Assembly (NCBI GenBank): GCA_003247345.1 | Contig: QJZS01000016.1 | Location: 1 to 34,888 of the forward strand | Reading direction: 5' to 3' | Origin: Spirochaetales bacterium | GTDB taxonomy: Bacteria; Spirochaetota; Spirochaetia; Sphaerochaetales; Sphaerochaetaceae | DNA length: 34,888 bases | In this document: positions 33,305 through 34,888 of the stretch, piece after piece | Position numbering within the stretch: position 1 is the stretch's first letter | Layout: the number at the start of each line of letters is the position of its first letter | Notes under the pieces: generated by a model | Told to the model about the DNA's origin: nothing | The model's input: the letters and a program-made list of their open reading frames with translations, nothing else | Databases searched by the model: none | Translations under genes and position numbers: made by a program

Positions 33305-33906
33305 TTATCCGTCTGGATAATCTCAGCTTCAGCCTCAATCGTCTCAGCTTGGAACTGTTTGTTGATTTTCTTGATGCGTACAGACCAAAAAGCCATTGCA
33401 CCACCACTGAAAATCAAAAGAAGCCCGACAATCTTGAGCAGCATGCTTCCGATTTGCTGCGGGAAAACGAACAAAAGAACGGCAATCACCAACGATGCAA
33501 TACCTTCGGAATACAGAAAAGAGACTGAAAAGTCTGCTTTTCTCATCATCACAGCATCAAAGAATGAAACAACTGAGGAAATAACCAGTTGGGCTGCTAT
33601 GATATACAACAAGACCGTCCAACTGACTGTAGCAGTTGAATACGGTAGTATGACTGCAATTACGCCCACTACCACGCTGACGATAGCTTTAATGATGGTT
33701 ACAGTTTTACTTCTCTTTCCTAAAGTCAGGCGACGCAAAGAAGACAAATTGGAAACCCCTGAGATTACAAGAAAAATCCCAAGCAATGAAATGAAAATCT
33801 TAACAAATTCCTCTTGTTGAAACATCAAAAATATTCCCAGGATTACCAATACGGCTCCGATGAGAATGGAAATATTCAGATGGCGTTTTAAGAAAGTGTC
33901 CTGCAT
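33301..33906 (-). CDS. HdeD/DUF308-family membrane protein
   Basis: A 201-residue protein with six hydrophobic segments in three pairs, the HdeD pattern (VLVILGIFLMFQQEE; FISLLGIFLVISGVSNL; IVSVVVGVIAVILPYST; YIIAAQLVISSVVSFFDA; VIAVLLFVFPQQ; IVGLLLIFSGGAMAFWSV). In E. coli HdeD is linked to acid resistance; in most bacteria the role is unknown. The ATG at 33906 has AAGGAG 6 bases upstream; a longer frame from a GTG at 33927 covers it. Confidence 0.85.
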   Translation of the reverse strand: MQDTFLKRHLNISILIGAVLVILGIFLMFQQEEFVKIFISLLGIFLVISGVSNLSSLRRLTLGKRSKTVTIIKAIVSVVVGVIAVILPYSTATVSWTVLLYIIAAQLVISSVVSFFDAVMMRKADFSVSFLYSEGIASLVIAVLLFVFPQQIGSMLLKIVGLLLIFSGGAMAFWSVRIKKINKQFQAETIEAEAEIIQTDN

Positions 33907-33921
33907 ACATGGCTCCTTGCC

Positions 33922-33943
33922 TTGCACTCTTGTGCAATTGCAC
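33922..33943. repeat. Three TTGCAC/GTGCAA half-sites between HdeD-like and HAD genes
   Basis: TTGCAC (33922-33927), a 4-base gap, then the perfect palindrome GTGCAATTGCAC (33932-33943). It lies in the divergent intergenic region, just upstream of the HdeD-like start, and may be a regulator site. Confidence 0.45.
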
Positions 33944-33995
33944 TGTTTTTCTTTATGGTACAGAGAACAAAGTCACAAGTAAAGGATGAATTACC

Positions 33996-34682
33996 ATGTA
34001 CCGTTATCTTTTCTTCGATGCAGATGGAACTCTTTTTGATTTTGACCAAGCTGAATACAATGCATTCAGGAATATGGAAACGTCTTTAGGACTTGGTTTT
34101 TCCGATGAGCATGCAAAACTCTACAACCATTGCAACCAAGGATGTTGGCAGGAATTTGAGAAAGGATTGCTTACCTTGGAGAACTTGAAAGTTGAACGTT
34201 TCAAACGTTTTGCTGCAGAAGTTCATCTCGATTTGGATGCAAAGTTGCTCAGTAAAACCTATGAGACAGAGCTTTCCCACCAAGGTATCCTGTTTGAACA
34301 TAGCATTGAAGTATTGGAAACGTTACGCAGTAGAGGATACACCCTGTTTCTCGCTTCAAACGGCATATCCAACATACAGAGAGGCAGAATTCAAGTCTCA
34401 AATATAGGCAAATATTTTAAACATATTTTCATCAGCGAGGAATTGGGCTTCCAAAAACCGGATCAACGATACTTTACCTACATGTTTGAAAAGACCGGCC
34501 TTATGGAAAGAAAGTTTGAAACCTTGATGATTGGAGATAGCCTATCAAGTGACATTGCCGGCAGCGGAATGGACACACTTTGGTTGAATCTGGGCGGCAA
34601 ACAAAGCACCCCTTTAATCCATCCGACCTATACCCATACTACATTGCTCTCAATCCTGGACCGGCTTACTGGCTCTCTTTAA
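33996..34682 (+). CDS. HAD-family hydrolase, YjjG/YfnB-like nucleotidase
   Basis: A 228-residue haloacid-dehalogenase phosphatase. Motif I is FFDADGTLFDFD (Asp8 nucleophile, Asp10), motif II LASNG, motif III Lys in ELGFQKPDQRYF, and motif IV MIGDSLSSDIAG. The helical cap between motifs I and II, with WQEFEKGLLTLENLKVERF, matches the YjjG/YfnB subgroup that removes phosphate from pyrimidine nucleoside monophosphates, including non-canonical ones. Cytoplasmic and Mg-dependent. AAAGGATG lies before the ATG. The 3' end overlaps the convergent FKBP gene by 17 bases. Confidence 0.9.
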   Translation: MYRYLFFDADGTLFDFDQAEYNAFRNMETSLGLGFSDEHAKLYNHCNQGCWQEFEKGLLTLENLKVERFKRFAAEVHLDLDAKLLSKTYETELSHQGILFEHSIEVLETLRSRGYTLFLASNGISNIQRGRIQVSNIGKYFKHIFISEELGFQKPDQRYFTYMFEKTGLMERKFETLMIGDSLSSDIAGSGMDTLWLNLGGKQSTPLIHPTYTHTTLLSILDRLTGSL

Positions 34683-34888
34683 TGGCTTTGAGTTCAACCT
34701 CAAGGATTAAAAGCGTATTGGGTTCAATGGTCTGAGTCCCCTCTGAGCCATAGGCAAGATTTGGATGAATCCAGAATCGATATTTGGAACCTACAGTCAT
34801 CAACTTCACACCTTCAATAAAACCAGGGACTTGAATTGCCTTGAGTTGGAACGATGAACTCTGATTACGTTCATACGAACTGTCAATC
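34666..34888 (-). CDS. FKBP-type peptidyl-prolyl cis-trans isomerase, C-terminal part (5' end outside window)
   Basis: The last 73 residues of an FKBP domain, read on the minus strand to a TAA at 34666-34668. The segments IDSSYERNQSSSFQL, VPGFIEGVKLMTVGSKYRFWI, HPNLAYGSEG and IEPNTLLILEVELKAI are the core of the family, with the active-site VPGF.EG, AYG and final strand in place. It assists protein folding. Its N-terminus, and so whether it is exported or cytoplasmic, lies beyond the window. Confidence 0.93.
   Translation of the reverse strand, partial: IDSSYERNQSSSFQLKAIQVPGFIEGVKLMTVGSKYRFWIHPNLAYGSEGTQTIEPNTLLILEVELKAIKESQ

Overview
The window looks like chromosome of a free-living or gut-associated spirochaete, most likely of the Sphaerochaeta type. 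The best single indicator is the elongation factor G gene (28805-30910), which is of the mitochondrial-like spd/EFG1 type typical of spirochaetes, planctomycetes and delta-proteobacteria. The fermentative, sugar- and sugar-acid-oriented gene content agrees with that. Genus-level assignment is inference. I found no rRNA, tRNA, CRISPR array, insertion sequence or phage gene.

Layout. 1-3414: the end of a CPBP membrane protease gene, a SAM methyltransferase, enolase, and a UPF0158-GNAT fusion protein. 3472-7726: a hexuronate cluster with a NagB-like protein lacking a catalytic Asp, UxuA, a GntR/FCD regulator and UxuB. 7786-10539: LrgB/LrgA, a small nitroreductase and a membrane-anchored DNA/RNA non-specific endonuclease. 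10528-27833: a large sulfoquinovose (SQ) island, the most interesting part. 27949-34888: housekeeping and hypothetical genes (RecA-like ATPase, EF-G, HIT protein, zinc-ribbon protein, coiled-coil lipoprotein, HdeD-like membrane protein, HAD phosphatase, FKBP isomerase).

The SQ island. The GH31 enzyme at 10528-12534 matches E. coli YihQ sulfoquinovosidase residue for residue at the sulfonate-binding and catalytic positions, with a constant offset of 7. Around it lie a sugar ABC transporter without its ATPase, a ROK-family repressor, a fucose-isomerase-like protein (candidate SQ isomerase), a TctABC tripartite transporter, an aldose-1-epimerase (candidate SQ mutarotase), a split transketolase, an RpiB-like isomerase, an iron-type alcohol dehydrogenase, a TauE/SafE exporter and a DUF4867 protein. 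Together they spell out a sulfo-transketolase (sulfo-TK) route. SQ glycoside is hydrolysed to SQ, which is isomerised to sulfofructose. Transketolase then moves C2 to glyceraldehyde 3-phosphate and leaves 4-deoxy-4-sulfoerythrose; the RpiB-like enzyme converts this to the ketose; a second transketolase step gives sulfoacetaldehyde, which is reduced to isethionate and exported. Two substitution patterns support non-phosphorylated sulfo substrates: the RpiB homologue lacks the ring-opening His, and the transketolase C-subunit has Asp where the phosphate-contacting His normally lies.

Regulation. A 17-bp inverted repeat that differs by one base between two sites (TTACTTTCACTAAGTAA at 22905-22921; TTACTTTCAATAAGTAA on the minus strand at 15628-15644) lies just downstream of the -10 element of the sulfo-TK promoter and of the ABC/sulfoquinovosidase promoter. 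This ties both operons to one regulator, most simply the ROK protein encoded between them. At the central control region it also overlaps a divergent minus-strand promoter for the mutarotase/TctCBA/isomerase operon.
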